Assembly (NCBI GenBank): GCA_016715985.1
Contig: JADJXD010000001.1
Span: 3,720,001-3,784,000, forward strand
DNA length: 64,000 bases
Source: Saprospiraceae bacterium
GTDB taxonomy: Bacteria; Bacteroidota; Bacteroidia; Chitinophagales; Saprospiraceae
Reading direction: 5' to 3'
A program made the position numbers and the translations under genes. The notes beneath the pieces are model-generated. The model was given only the letters and a program-made list of their open reading frames with translations, searched no databases and was not told where the DNA came from. Position 1 is the stretch's first letter, and the number at the start of each line of letters is the position of its first letter. Positions 34,626-42,523 of this stretch are shown here, piece by piece.

Positions 34626-34629
34626 GGCA
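34626..34629. repeat. IS21-2 target duplication, left copy
   Basis: GGCA, repeated at 37235-37238; 4 bp is within the IS21 range. Confidence 0.7.
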
Positions 34630-34796
34630 TGTATATTCTCCCCAAGCCGACCCCTCAAATGGCGCTCAAGCTGACCCCCTAAATGGCGCCAAGCTGACCC
34701 CCTGATTATAAAATAATTTAAAGGTCAAGGCCGGGGATTTGAAGTGGATAATTTAAATTACGTTGTGTCCAATTTATTAACTCATAAAAATTGGAT

Positions 34797-36395
34797 ATGG
34801 CATTTAAACCCACGATGATGAATCAGGTAAAATCTATTTTAAAAGATGTATTAGCCGGAGAGCCTATAAAGAAAACATCACGGATATATGGAGTATCCAA
34901 AAATACAGTAAAAAAGTATCTTGCTATTTTAAAATCATCAGGTATAGATATTTCGCAGTTAGAACAAATGTCGGATGAAGCATTTCATCGTCTCTTTTAC
35001 GAACAGCCATCTTCTGACACTCCGGAATTTTATAGGAATGAAAAATTTAAAGAGCTTCTTCCGTGGATTCTAAACGAATTAGGCCGTCATGGTGTGACCA
35101 GAGAAACAATATGGAGACAATACATAATTGATTATCCGACAGGATATAGTTACAGCAGGTTCTGTCGTAAATTAAAGGAACACCGCACCATCAATGAGGC
35201 GACGATCCGCATAGAACATAAAGCCGGATATCGTATGATGGTCGATTTTGCCGGTAGTAAAGCGCAATGGGTAGATGCAAGGACTGGTGAAGTACATCTA
35301 TGTGAAGTACTTGTCACCACACTGCCATATTCATCTTTCACTCATGTGTTTGCTGTACCTAGCCAGAAACAATCAGATTTTGTCATTGCCATCAACGAAG
35401 CCTTGAAATATATAGGCGGGACGCCTTCCGTATTAACCAGCGACAACCTAAAAAGTTATGTAGCCAAAGCAGACAGATATGAACCAAAGTTTACAGAGTT
35501 TTGTAGTCAAATGGGGTCATATTATACCATGGAACTGGATGCCACCAGAGTAGGTAAACCCAAAGATAAAGCCAACGTAGAGCGCCATGTCACTATCGTT
35601 TACAATCATATATATGCGCCGCTCAGAGATCAGGTATTTCATTCATTAGACCAAATCAATACCGCTTTCAGAATACGATTAGATGAGCTCAATAATAAAA
35701 AAATGCAGGGCAAGTCCTATAGCAGACGTGAGCGGTTTGAACAAAATGAGAAAGTAAATTTGCGTCCATTACCGCCTTCAATGTTTGAAGTCAATAAAAG
35801 TACAATAGCAAAAGTTCAGAGAAACTATCATGTCATTGTGGGAGAAAATAATCATTATTACAGTGTTCCATACCAATACATAGGCAAATCAACCCAGATC
35901 ATATACACCAGTCACAGAGTAGAGATCTATTGCGGTACAGAACGTATCGCTATACACAAAAGAGATTATAGAGAATATGCTTATTCTACCTTGGCAGCAC
36001 ATATGCCGGAAAAACACCTCAGGTATCAGGAACAAAAAGGATGGGATGCCAGCTATTTTAAGAAAAAAGCATCAGAGATCGGGCCACATACTTTGTGGGT
36101 GGTACAAACGATACTGGACTCAAAACACATCGTAGAACAGACTTACAATGCATGTTTGGGTATCCTTAGGTTAGCGGATAAATATGGCAAAGAAAGGCTC
36201 GAAAATGCTTCTAAAAGGGCGGCTACAGGCCATAGAGCGACATACGGCATCTTACAAAACATCCTTCAAAATAATATGGATAAAATAGAAATCCCAAGCA
36301 ATGAACAAGGAAAAGAAGACCAGAAATTACCAGCACATGACAACCTTCGTGGACCAGTCTATTACTCCCAGACAACCTTGCTATTTATCGATTAA
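34797..36395 (+). CDS. istA: IS21 transposase IstA, copy B
   Basis: About 532 residues from MAFKPTMMNQVKSIL. HTH EPIKKTSRIYGVSKNTVKKY, DDE core YRMMVDFAGSKAQWVDARTGE, VLTSDNLKSYV and KDKANVERHV, C-terminal YYSVPYQYIGKS. Full length, no disruption. Confidence 0.95.
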   Translation: MAFKPTMMNQVKSILKDVLAGEPIKKTSRIYGVSKNTVKKYLAILKSSGIDISQLEQMSDEAFHRLFYEQPSSDTPEFYRNEKFKELLPWILNELGRHGVTRETIWRQYIIDYPTGYSYSRFCRKLKEHRTINEATIRIEHKAGYRMMVDFAGSKAQWVDARTGEVHLCEVLVTTLPYSSFTHVFAVPSQKQSDFVIAINEALKYIGGTPSVLTSDNLKSYVAKADRYEPKFTEFCSQMGSYYTMELDATRVGKPKDKANVERHVTIVYNHIYAPLRDQVFHSLDQINTAFRIRLDELNNKKMQGKSYSRRERFEQNEKVNLRPLPPSMFEVNKSTIAKVQRNYHVIVGENNHYYSVPYQYIGKSTQIIYTSHRVEIYCGTERIAIHKRDYREYAYSTLAAHMPEKHLRYQEQKGWDASYFKKKASEIGPHTLWVVQTILDSKHIVEQTYNACLGILRLADKYGKERLENASKRAATGHRATYGILQNILQNNMDKIEIPSNEQGKEDQKLPAHDNLRGPVYYSQTTLLFID

Positions 36396-36438
36396 AAAAA
36401 ATTAAATCATATTTTTTATCACCAAATATTTATCAAAA

Positions 36439-37164
36439 ATGAATACACAAGCAACATTGCAGCAGATGCAAAAACTTCATCTTACAGGTATGGCATCAGC
36501 CTATGAAAGCATATTAAAGCTTCCCGCAGATGCACATCCCGACACACATGAATGCATCGCTACAGTCATCGATGCAGAATGGCAACACAGAAACTTTACC
36601 AAGTCCCAAATGCTGCTCAGACTAAGTAAACTCCGATACAAAGCCAATCTGCAAGACATTATCTATTCCACAGAAAGAAATATAAAAAAAGAGAGCATTG
36701 CTCTAATGGCTGACTGTTCTTTTATCGAAAGAGCCCAAAATGTCATCATCACGGGAGCTACCGGCAGCGGCAAATCATTCCTGGCCTGTGCAATCTGCAA
36801 TCAAGCTTGTCTGCACGCTTATCGTACTCTGTACTTCAATATGAATCGCTTTACCGAACAACTATCGTTAGCCAAGCTCCAAGGCACTTACATCAAATGG
36901 CTTAACCAATTAAAAAAAGCTGATCTCATCATTTTAGATGACTTCGGACTACAGCAACTCGACCAAAATGCAAAACTTGCTCTACTGCAAATACTCGAAG
37001 ACAGATATGATTATAAATCTACCATCATCGTCTCACAACTCCCAATAGAACATTGGTACACATTTATAAACGAACCAACTATTGCTGATGCGATACTCGA
37101 TAGATTATTAGCAAAATGCTTCAAATTTGATTTAAAAGGTAAAAGTCTGAGAATAAAAATTTAG
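36439..37164 (+). CDS. istB: IS21 helper ATPase IstB, copy B
   Basis: 241 residues. Walker A GATGSGKSFL, Walker B LIILDDFG, TIIVSQLPIEHWY. It follows istA by 43 bases. Confidence 0.95.
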   Translation: MNTQATLQQMQKLHLTGMASAYESILKLPADAHPDTHECIATVIDAEWQHRNFTKSQMLLRLSKLRYKANLQDIIYSTERNIKKESIALMADCSFIERAQNVIITGATGSGKSFLACAICNQACLHAYRTLYFNMNRFTEQLSLAKLQGTYIKWLNQLKKADLIILDDFGLQQLDQNAKLALLQILEDRYDYKSTIIVSQLPIEHWYTFINEPTIADAILDRLLAKCFKFDLKGKSLRIKI

Positions 37165-37374
37165 CTTTGTAACCCACTTCAAACAGGGGGTCAGCTTCAC
37201 GCCAACTGGGGGGTCAATGATGGGAGAATATACAGGCAGAACTTCCAACAGGAATCCCTATCTTTGTGGTTGGAGACCAGAGATATTTAGTACGTAGGAT
37301 GTAAAATTCATAAATATCTTATTCCTACTACTTTATTGGAATCCAACGTACTAAAGGTTTTGAAGGAGTAGAAT

Positions 37375-37902
37375 ATGGCAAAACAAAAACACATAGATGT
37401 TTGGATAGATAAATTGACAAATAGTATTGAAAACACTATATCAGGTGAGAGTTTTCCAACCGTAATCTCTTTGGTTACTTATTCTGAACTAAAATCCGTA
37501 ACAAAAACTAAAGGTTGGAATTTTAATTGGACAGCTGAGTTAAAGAAGAATGATCATCAGGTATATAAATTGACCACATTGGATAATCCCACAATAATTC
37601 ATGGTTTAGTAAGTCTGAAATTAGAAGAAGATCATGTTTTTGTAAGTATCATTGAAAATGCCCCTTTTAACATCGGTAAAACTAAATTGTATAAAGGTGT
37701 TCCGGCAAATTTATTTGCATACGCTTGTAAAGTTAGTTGGGATTTGAGGAACCAAGGTTCAGTTGCTTTTGTTTCTAAAACAAGACTTATTGAACATTAC
37801 GAACAAAGTTTAGGAGCTGTTCACTTATGAAACCAAAGGATGGTAATCTTACCCATGGACGCCCTGAATTTAATAAGGAGATATTTTTTAAATAAAAATT
37901 AA
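37375..37902 (+). pseudogene. GNAT-like protein with in-frame TGA near its end
   Basis: The frame gives 151 residues (MAKQKHIDVWIDKLTN ... LIEHYEQSLGAVHL), then TGA at 37828, then continues in frame for 23 residues (NQRMVILPMDALNLIRRYF) to TAA at 37902. The segment FVSIIENAPFNIGK..LYKGVPANLFAYACKVSW and KTRLIEHYEQSLGA resembles a degenerate acetyltransferase core. The readable continuation with the expected A-L-x-L-I helix suggests the original product was about 175 aa and a Trp or similar codon became TGA. The shorter product may still fold. The GNAT assignment is tentative. Confidence 0.6.
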
Positions 37903-37909
37903 ATTAGAA

Positions 37910-38095
37910 ATGGATATTATTAGAGAACCGGAAGGAGTTGATTTTGTAGTTGAACCGGTAAAATTAACCAAAGCAGACAAAGAACTTATATCAAAGGCAA
38001 TAGCTCACTACAAAGCAACAGGAGAAAAACTGAGTGTCCCACACCCAAAACCAAAACCATCAAAATCGGGAAATGAGTTAATCACGAAGCCATAA
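37910..38095 (+). CDS. Small partner protein of the GNAT-like gene
   Basis: 61 residues: MDIIREPEGVDFVVEPVKLTKADKELISKAIAHYKAT with a proline/lysine-rich tail. I have seen this N-terminal pattern in small Bacteroidota proteins beside such genes. The pairing suggests an antitoxin-like or regulatory partner (inference). The last codons overlap the left core of attC 24. Confidence 0.6.
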   Translation: MDIIREPEGVDFVVEPVKLTKADKELISKAIAHYKATGEKLSVPHPKPKPSKSGNELITKP

Positions 38096-38156
38096 CAAGT
38101 GCTTTGACGCCAGTTTTGGCTTTCGCCAAAAACCGTCGCAAAGCACAGCCGTTATA
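38089..38156 (+). other. attC site 24 (short type)
   Basis: CCATAAC at the left, GTTATAA at 38150. Arms GTGCTTTGACG and CGTCGCAAAGCAC pair; the tip TTTTGGCTTTCGCCAAAA is a perfect hairpin. Confidence 0.93.
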
Positions 38157-38187
38157 ATCGACCAAAAACAAAATAGTATCAAAATAG

Positions 38188-38586
38188 ATGGAATGGTATA
38201 AAGATGGATTATATCCTGAGTGGCATATTAGTGGGGACAATTTTTCGCCAAAAGAATTATTAGACCAATTCCCTTTTTTAATTCTTGGGAGTACTCATGA
38301 AAAATCAGATATCGGCAAAATAGGACGTTTTAATGGCAAAGAATATAGTTATGGCAGTACTGTAATAGTTGTTGAAGACAACATAATATATAAACTTGAT
38401 TGGCTTTTGGACTTTATATTAGAAAATGGCCAAAAAATTCGAAACCTTGGAGTTAAGGAAGAGTTATTATGGTTAGTATGGTGGGGAATTCAAGGGAACA
38501 TGGAGTTAGATAAAAGTCTTCTAGAAAAAATCGCTAAAACAGGTTTAAACATGAATATGAACTACTATTATATCGATGGGGTATAA
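38188..38586 (+). CDS. Hypothetical protein (132 aa), possibly DUF4279-like
   Basis: WHISGDNFSPKELLDQFPFLILGS, a central IIYKLDWLLDFILENGQKI and a terminal LLEKIAKTGLNMNMNYY give the size and strand/helix order of DUF4279 proteins, a family found among immunity and cassette genes. The match is by pattern only. No attC separates it from the toxin-antitoxin pair that follows, so one cassette holds three genes. Confidence 0.55.
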   Translation: MEWYKDGLYPEWHISGDNFSPKELLDQFPFLILGSTHEKSDIGKIGRFNGKEYSYGSTVIVVEDNIIYKLDWLLDFILENGQKIRNLGVKEELLWLVWWGIQGNMELDKSLLEKIAKTGLNMNMNYYYIDGV

Positions 38587-38624
38587 GAGTTTTTAAAACT
38601 TAACAATATTTAATACAATATAAT

Positions 38625-38656
38625 TTTGTATCGTAAATAAGAAACTATTATCTTTG
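38625..38656 (+). promoter_or_regulatory. Promoter of fourth HigBA-type module
   Basis: TTTG (38625-38628), 20 bases, TATCTTTG (38649-38656), the same arrangement as at 29594. The module therefore carries its own promoter inside a multi-gene cassette. Confidence 0.7.
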
Positions 38657-38672
38657 CTTAAACGTTTAATAA

Positions 38673-39008
38673 TTGGAACTTTTTGAGATAGAGTTTTTAC
38701 CAGAAGCCTTGGAATATCTAGATGAAATTCCGGTCAAAGCAAAGGACAAAATCCTTTTCAATATGGCATTGGCAAAATCTAGGAAAGATCCGAAATTATT
38801 CAAGCCTTTACAGGATGGTATCTGGTATTTTAGAGCTAAATATTTTGGCAATCATTACAGAATTTTTGCATTTTGGGACAAAACCGATAAAACAAATACC
38901 TTAGTAATTGCAACACATGGAATCATCAAAAAAAGCGACAAACCTGAGAAGACTGAAATTTTAAAGGCAAAAGCTATAAAAGATAAATATTTTGAATCAA
39001 AAAAGTAA
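38673..39008 (+). CDS. HigB/Gp49-like toxin, fourth module
   Basis: 111 residues, TTG start. Near-duplicate of the toxin at 29642 (differences such as LDEIPVK for LNEIPIK and NHYRIF for IHYRIF). RelE-like mRNA interferase family by the YRIFAFWD and THGIIKKSDKPEK segments. Confidence 0.9.
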   Translation: MELFEIEFLPEALEYLDEIPVKAKDKILFNMALAKSRKDPKLFKPLQDGIWYFRAKYFGNHYRIFAFWDKTDKTNTLVIATHGIIKKSDKPEKTEILKAKAIKDKYFESKK

Positions 39009-39012
39009 AAGT

Positions 39013-39327
39013 ATGCAAACCACAAGTTTTAATGAAGTTTTAGATATGCACATAGGTAAACGTGGAACCAAAAAGCGGGAAAAATTTGAGCAAGAGTTAA
39101 GAATCGAACTTTTAGGTGATGCAATAAAAAAAGCAAGAAAGGCGAAACATCTTACCCAAGAACAACTCGGAGAACTTGTGGGCGTTCAAAAAGCACAAAT
39201 TTCAAAAGTGGAGAATTCCGCAACAGATGCCAGATTTGCAACTATTCTAAAAGTATTCGATGCTTTGGACGCAAAGGTGAAATTTAGTGTAGAAATCGAC
39301 GAACAAAAATTAATGATTAGAGAATAA
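39013..39327 (+). CDS. HigA-like XRE antitoxin, fourth module
   Basis: 104 residues from MQTTSFNEVLDMHIG, nearly identical to the antitoxin at 29982 (KHLTQEQLGELVG for KNLTQEQLGVLVG). Starts 5 bases after the toxin. Confidence 0.92.
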   Translation: MQTTSFNEVLDMHIGKRGTKKREKFEQELRIELLGDAIKKARKAKHLTQEQLGELVGVQKAQISKVENSATDARFATILKVFDALDAKVKFSVEIDEQKLMIRE

Positions 39328-39338
39328 ATATGGCCAGA

Positions 39339-39405
39339 TCATAACAGCGGCTAATGATGCCATCTGCCTTATCAGGCAGCCGTTACATAGCCTTGGACGT
39401 TAGTC
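39339..39405 (+). other. attC site 25 (short type)
   Basis: TCATAAC at the left, GTTAGTC at 39399; body shared with sites 20, 22 and 23 with a few changes. Confidence 0.9.
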
Positions 39406-39416
39406 ACAAGCTTAAA

Positions 39417-39992
39417 ATGACAAACAGGAAAGATTGGAAAATCGACACATCATTTCTTGCCGACCATAAAAAAAGTCGTTGGACAGATGACTATTTTTCA
39501 GAAACGGTTGACAAAAAATATGGAGTTTACATTTATAATATAGACGAATGGAGAATGATGTCCTACGCAGGACTAATTGCAATTTATAGTGACAAGGAAA
39601 ACTCAAAGCCTATAATAAATTCATCAGACACTTGGATTTGGTTTAACAACGAAAAGACTTTTGACTATGCTCCGCTTACAGACTGTTTTATTTTCAGAAA
39701 ACCAGCATACAAAGAAAACTCAAACCGACCTAACTTTCCATTTATACTTATCAAGCCGAAAGAGAAAATTTTTGGATTTATAGAATGGGATGCGACTTCA
39801 ATTTATTATGGTTTCAATGAAATAGAGAAGGACAAATTGACAATAAAGGAAGTTCATTCGAAAGACTTAGAATATCGGAATAGATCAAAACGAACTAATG
39901 AAATTATTGACTTAAAAACCATAGTTTGGTTCGACATAAAATATTTTGACAAAGCCTTCAAGTTTTATCACGAAAAGACAATAAAGAAATGA
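39417..39992 (+). CDS. Hypothetical protein (191 aa), last cassette
   Basis: Starts MTNRKDWKIDTSFLADHKKS at the first ATG after attC 25. Aromatic-rich, soluble, beta-type segments (WIWFNNEKTFDYAPLTDCFIF, FGFIEWDATSIYYGF). No family is recognised. It is the last gene of the array. Confidence 0.6.
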   Translation: MTNRKDWKIDTSFLADHKKSRWTDDYFSETVDKKYGVYIYNIDEWRMMSYAGLIAIYSDKENSKPIINSSDTWIWFNNEKTFDYAPLTDCFIFRKPAYKENSNRPNFPFILIKPKEKIFGFIEWDATSIYYGFNEIEKDKLTIKEVHSKDLEYRNRSKRTNEIIDLKTIVWFDIKYFDKAFKFYHEKTIKK

Positions 39993-40026
39993 ACACAAAC
40001 GACCAGACAATGAAAAGATAGCCTGT

Positions 40027-40085
40027 GCATAACAAACTAAGCGTTCGTCGTGTCCAGCGGACATGCGATGAACGCCCTGTTGAAA
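40027..40085 (+). other. attC site 26 (divergent, array end)
   Basis: GCATAAC at the left, GTTGAAA at 40079. Arms AAGCGTTCGTCG and CGATGAACGC pair, tip GTCCAGCGGACATG. More divergent than the rest, as is common for the oldest, most distal cassette. Confidence 0.75.
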
Positions 40086-40468
40086 CTTGCCCATCTGCTT
40101 TTGCGGTTCCTTCACTTGAAGCACTGTCGTACTTCACCCTTTAGGATTGTTCAGTCATGGTTGCGGGGCCAGGTTTGAAAAAACCACCAAAGGCGGGCAG
40201 GCATAATTGGGTATAATATGGAGATATCGTCAGGCATCGTGACTACTCCCGTTCCTATGCAAGCAGATTACAAAGGTGTTAGTAGTATTATTATTTGGTT
40301 AATCGCATTTGATAAAATTATGTTTTTCAAAAATCAAATCCGTAGATGCTGATTACTCATAACGATGAAGGCCGTATTTGAACTTCTCAATGGAACTAAT
40401 TATGGATATTTAGATTATATTTGTAGCCAAATATAGAAAAGAGTAGGCTCTAAAAAAATAGTTATTCA
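40086..40468. other. Array-chromosome boundary, no gene seen
   Basis: 383 bases with no credible reading frame. It contains GC-richer fragments (GGTTGCGGGGCCAGG, AAGGCGGGCAGGC) that may be remnants of older sites or genes, then an AT-rich promoter region for the response regulator. Confidence 0.5.
40416..40423 (+). promoter_or_regulatory. Putative -7 box of the response-regulator gene
   Basis: TATATTTG fits TAnnTTTG; no strong TTTG is seen at the -33 distance. The gene starts 46 bases downstream. Confidence 0.45.
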
Positions 40469-41164
40469 ATGACAGGAACAAAAAACATACTACTGGTAGA
40501 TGATGACCGATCATTGAGTCCATTAGTAAAGGAGTATCTGGAAGCAAAAGATTTTCAATGCAGTCTCTTCCATAATGCTTTTGATGCATTGGACGCTTTT
40601 AAAAAAACAGCATTCACTTTATGTATTCTGGATATCCGGATGCCTATGAAGAGTGGATTGGAACTTGCTGAAGATTTAAAAGTGATTCAGCCTGATATAC
40701 CTTTCCTGTTTCTGACAGGGCAGACAGATAAAGAGGACAGAATCAAAGGATTGGAAGCCGGTGCGGACGATTACATTACCAAACCCTTCAGTATGCAGGA
40801 ATTGTATCTGAGAGTGCAAGCCATTTTGCGAAGAGTGGAAACATACTCTAAACTTAAAAGTGAAACAGCAATATTTCAGATCGGTCGTTTTAAGTTCAAT
40901 GCATCCACCAGAGAGATCAGTCAGATAGAGTCCAAAATAAAATTAAGTGCCATTGAAGCCCGACTTTTGAAAATGTTCTGTGATTCTTCAGATGGAATCA
41001 TCCTGAGAGATACTGCTCTCAGACAAATCTGGGATGATGAAAATAGCTTTCGGGAGAGAAGCCTCAATGTATATGTAAGTAAACTCAGGCAATATTTCAA
41101 AGAAGATCCGAATATTGAGATCCTTAATATACACGGCACCGGCTATCAGCTAATTTCAAAATAG
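40469..41164 (+). CDS. OmpR/PhoB-family response regulator
   Basis: 231 residues. Receiver domain with acidic pair D11-D12, phospho-acceptor D55 (LCILDIRMP), T83 (FLFLTGQT) and K105 (DDYITKPFS). The C-terminal winged helix (about 135-230) has IEARLLKMFCDSSDGIILRD, ERSLNVYVSKLRQYF and IHGTGYQLI, the OmpR type. No histidine kinase is adjacent on this strand, so it is an orphan here. Cytoplasmic transcription factor; targets unknown. Confidence 0.95.
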   Translation: MTGTKNILLVDDDRSLSPLVKEYLEAKDFQCSLFHNAFDALDAFKKTAFTLCILDIRMPMKSGLELAEDLKVIQPDIPFLFLTGQTDKEDRIKGLEAGADDYITKPFSMQELYLRVQAILRRVETYSKLKSETAIFQIGRFKFNASTREISQIESKIKLSAIEARLLKMFCDSSDGIILRDTALRQIWDDENSFRERSLNVYVSKLRQYFKEDPNIEILNIHGTGYQLISK

Positions 41165-41201
41165 TCACATCTTATTGTTTTAAATCCAATAAAATCTATA
41201 A

Positions 41202-42338
41202 ATGAGGTATATGAATATTTGTAAAAATCGAATTTTGATAATTTTGTTTTGTTTTTCAGGTCTGTCTGCAATCGGACAGAAAATAGATGCTTTTTATATT
41301 GGACATTCATTAAGTGATCAGATACCGGATATGGTTAAATCATTGGCGGATGACCATCAGTTAAATCAGTTTCACTGGGTTTATCAATCTATACCCGGAG
41401 CACCTCTCAGATGGCAATGGCAACGCAAAGACGTGAATGACTACAATACTATTCATCCGCATTATTACGGATTTTATCATCCGGAATTTGGTTTGCCTTC
41501 CGGTAAATTTAATGTATTGGTTTTGACAGAGTCTGTTCCCAGGCATTGGAGTCCTTGGGGTATCTTTGAAACATATCAGTATGCGGACAGTTTTTTTGTT
41601 TATGCCCATCAATACAACCCGGATATAAAAATTTATCTCTATGAAGACTGGCATTGTCTGAAAAGCGGCACGCCAACCGGATGTCATTATGATATCAACT
41701 CAAACCCCTGGCGACAGAGGCTGTCTGATGATCTTCCTATGTGGGAAAGTGTTGTAGATACACTCAACACGAGATACAACCCAATGAATAAAGTTTGCAT
41801 GATTCCGGCAGGGCAGGGGCTTATAAAGCTTTATGACGCTATAAAGGATGGTTCTGTTCCGGGAGTAAATGACATCAGTGAATTGTTTAGTGACGATATA
41901 CATTTGACAGATCAGGGAAAATATTTTGTAGCCTGTATTCATTATTCAATGCTTTATGGCCGTAGTCCGGTGGGATTGACTAATCAGTTAAAAGTGTGGT
42001 GGGGTGGAAACTTTAATGCTCCAACACCTGCGCAAGCTCTTCGTTTTCAGGAAATAGCATGGGAGACGGTATTGACTTATCCCAAATCCTGTATACAAAA
42101 TTTATCAACGACAGATAATACGGATGCTATTCAGTTTGACTTTGATATATACCCCAATCCTGTTTACAATCAAATAAAATTGAATTATAAAAGCAGCGAA
42201 AAACCTTTTCAGATATTCAATATAATGGGAAATCTTATTAGAGAGGGAATTGGGTATGACGTAAATACAGAAAATCTGGAATCAGGCACCTATTGGATCA
42301 GGATAGAAAATCGCACCAAAAAATTTATTAGATATTAA
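41202..42338 (+). CDS. Secreted SGNH-hydrolase-like protein with type IX sorting domain
   Basis: 378 residues. Signal peptide ICKNRILIILFCFSGLSAIGQ. The block-I-like segment AFYIGHSLSDQIPD replaces GDS with GHS, and late ELFSDDIHLTDQGKYFVA supplies the D-x-x-H dyad, as in SGNH/GDSL esterase-like proteins of the GHS type. The C-terminus DIYPNPVYNQIKLNY ... YWIRIENRTKKFIRY is a T9SS type A sorting domain, so it should be delivered to the surface. Substrate unknown; carbohydrate ester is a guess. Confidence 0.8.
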   Translation: MRYMNICKNRILIILFCFSGLSAIGQKIDAFYIGHSLSDQIPDMVKSLADDHQLNQFHWVYQSIPGAPLRWQWQRKDVNDYNTIHPHYYGFYHPEFGLPSGKFNVLVLTESVPRHWSPWGIFETYQYADSFFVYAHQYNPDIKIYLYEDWHCLKSGTPTGCHYDINSNPWRQRLSDDLPMWESVVDTLNTRYNPMNKVCMIPAGQGLIKLYDAIKDGSVPGVNDISELFSDDIHLTDQGKYFVACIHYSMLYGRSPVGLTNQLKVWWGGNFNAPTPAQALRFQEIAWETVLTYPKSCIQNLSTTDNTDAIQFDFDIYPNPVYNQIKLNYKSSEKPFQIFNIMGNLIREGIGYDVNTENLESGTYWIRIENRTKKFIRY

Positions 42339-42440
42339 TGTAAATACAAATTTACGGAATGACAATTACAAATAAATTTACTGCATTTCAAATTGTGAAT
42401 AACGGATTGCAAATTTTATTGCAAAAAGTTATAATGTGTG

Positions 42441-42475
42441 AAGGTCGTCCCTTTAGGGAATGTGGGTTGCGGGAT
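42441..42475. repeat. Interspersed GTCCCTTTAGGGA repeat, copy 1
   Basis: AGGTCGTCCCTTTAGGGAATG recurs in reverse complement at 57605-57645 (ATTCCCTAAAGGGACGACCT). Palindromic core; probably a chromosome-specific short interspersed repeat. Confidence 0.55.
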
Positions 42476-42523
42476 GCAAAATCGTTGTATTTTAATTGCA
42501 TTAAAATTTAAGGGTAGAGCAAT

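Larger units (their letters stand above)
34630..37234 (+). mobile_element. IS21-family insertion sequence, copy B
   Basis: 2605 bp with ends TGTATATTCTCCC (both, read inward) followed by repeated AAGCTGACCCCCT-type binding units (two to three on the left, two on the right). Flanked by GGCA. istA and istB are intact. Its sequence is distinct from copy A (different end repeats, proteins only distantly alike). Confidence 0.92.
33791..37304 (+). pseudogene. Type IX secreted protein with sorting domain, decayed and split by IS21
   Basis: A signal-peptide-like stretch without ATG (LILITCCLSFISNAFSQ) leads into a frame that stops at 34090. A second frame then carries TYITWTAATQLNNEKYIIEH and HYYHIKQLDFDGKYSF-type text and the sorting-domain start NIYPNPATSQVNIS. 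This breaks again near 34575 (TGGTAG, two bases short) and is cut by IS21 at 34630. Its end resumes at 37235 as ELPTGIPIFVVGDQ..RRM. These are the usual parts of a T9SS type A C-terminal domain. At least two frameshifts, a missing start and the insertion make it non-functional. Confidence 0.85.
1..40085 (+). other. Integron gene-cassette array (26 attC sites, integrase not in window)
   Basis: From the left edge to 40085 genes are separated by imperfect palindromes that begin with a ..TAAC core and end with a GTT core, the layout of integron attC sites. All share one orientation, so attI and intI would lie to the left. The genes are mostly on the + strand, one or two per cassette, AT-rich and without a common theme, as expected for a sedentary chromosomal integron or a cluster of attC sites lacking an integrase. 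Ordinary chromosomal genes begin after the last site. Site boundaries were read by eye and may be off by a few bases. Confidence 0.93.
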
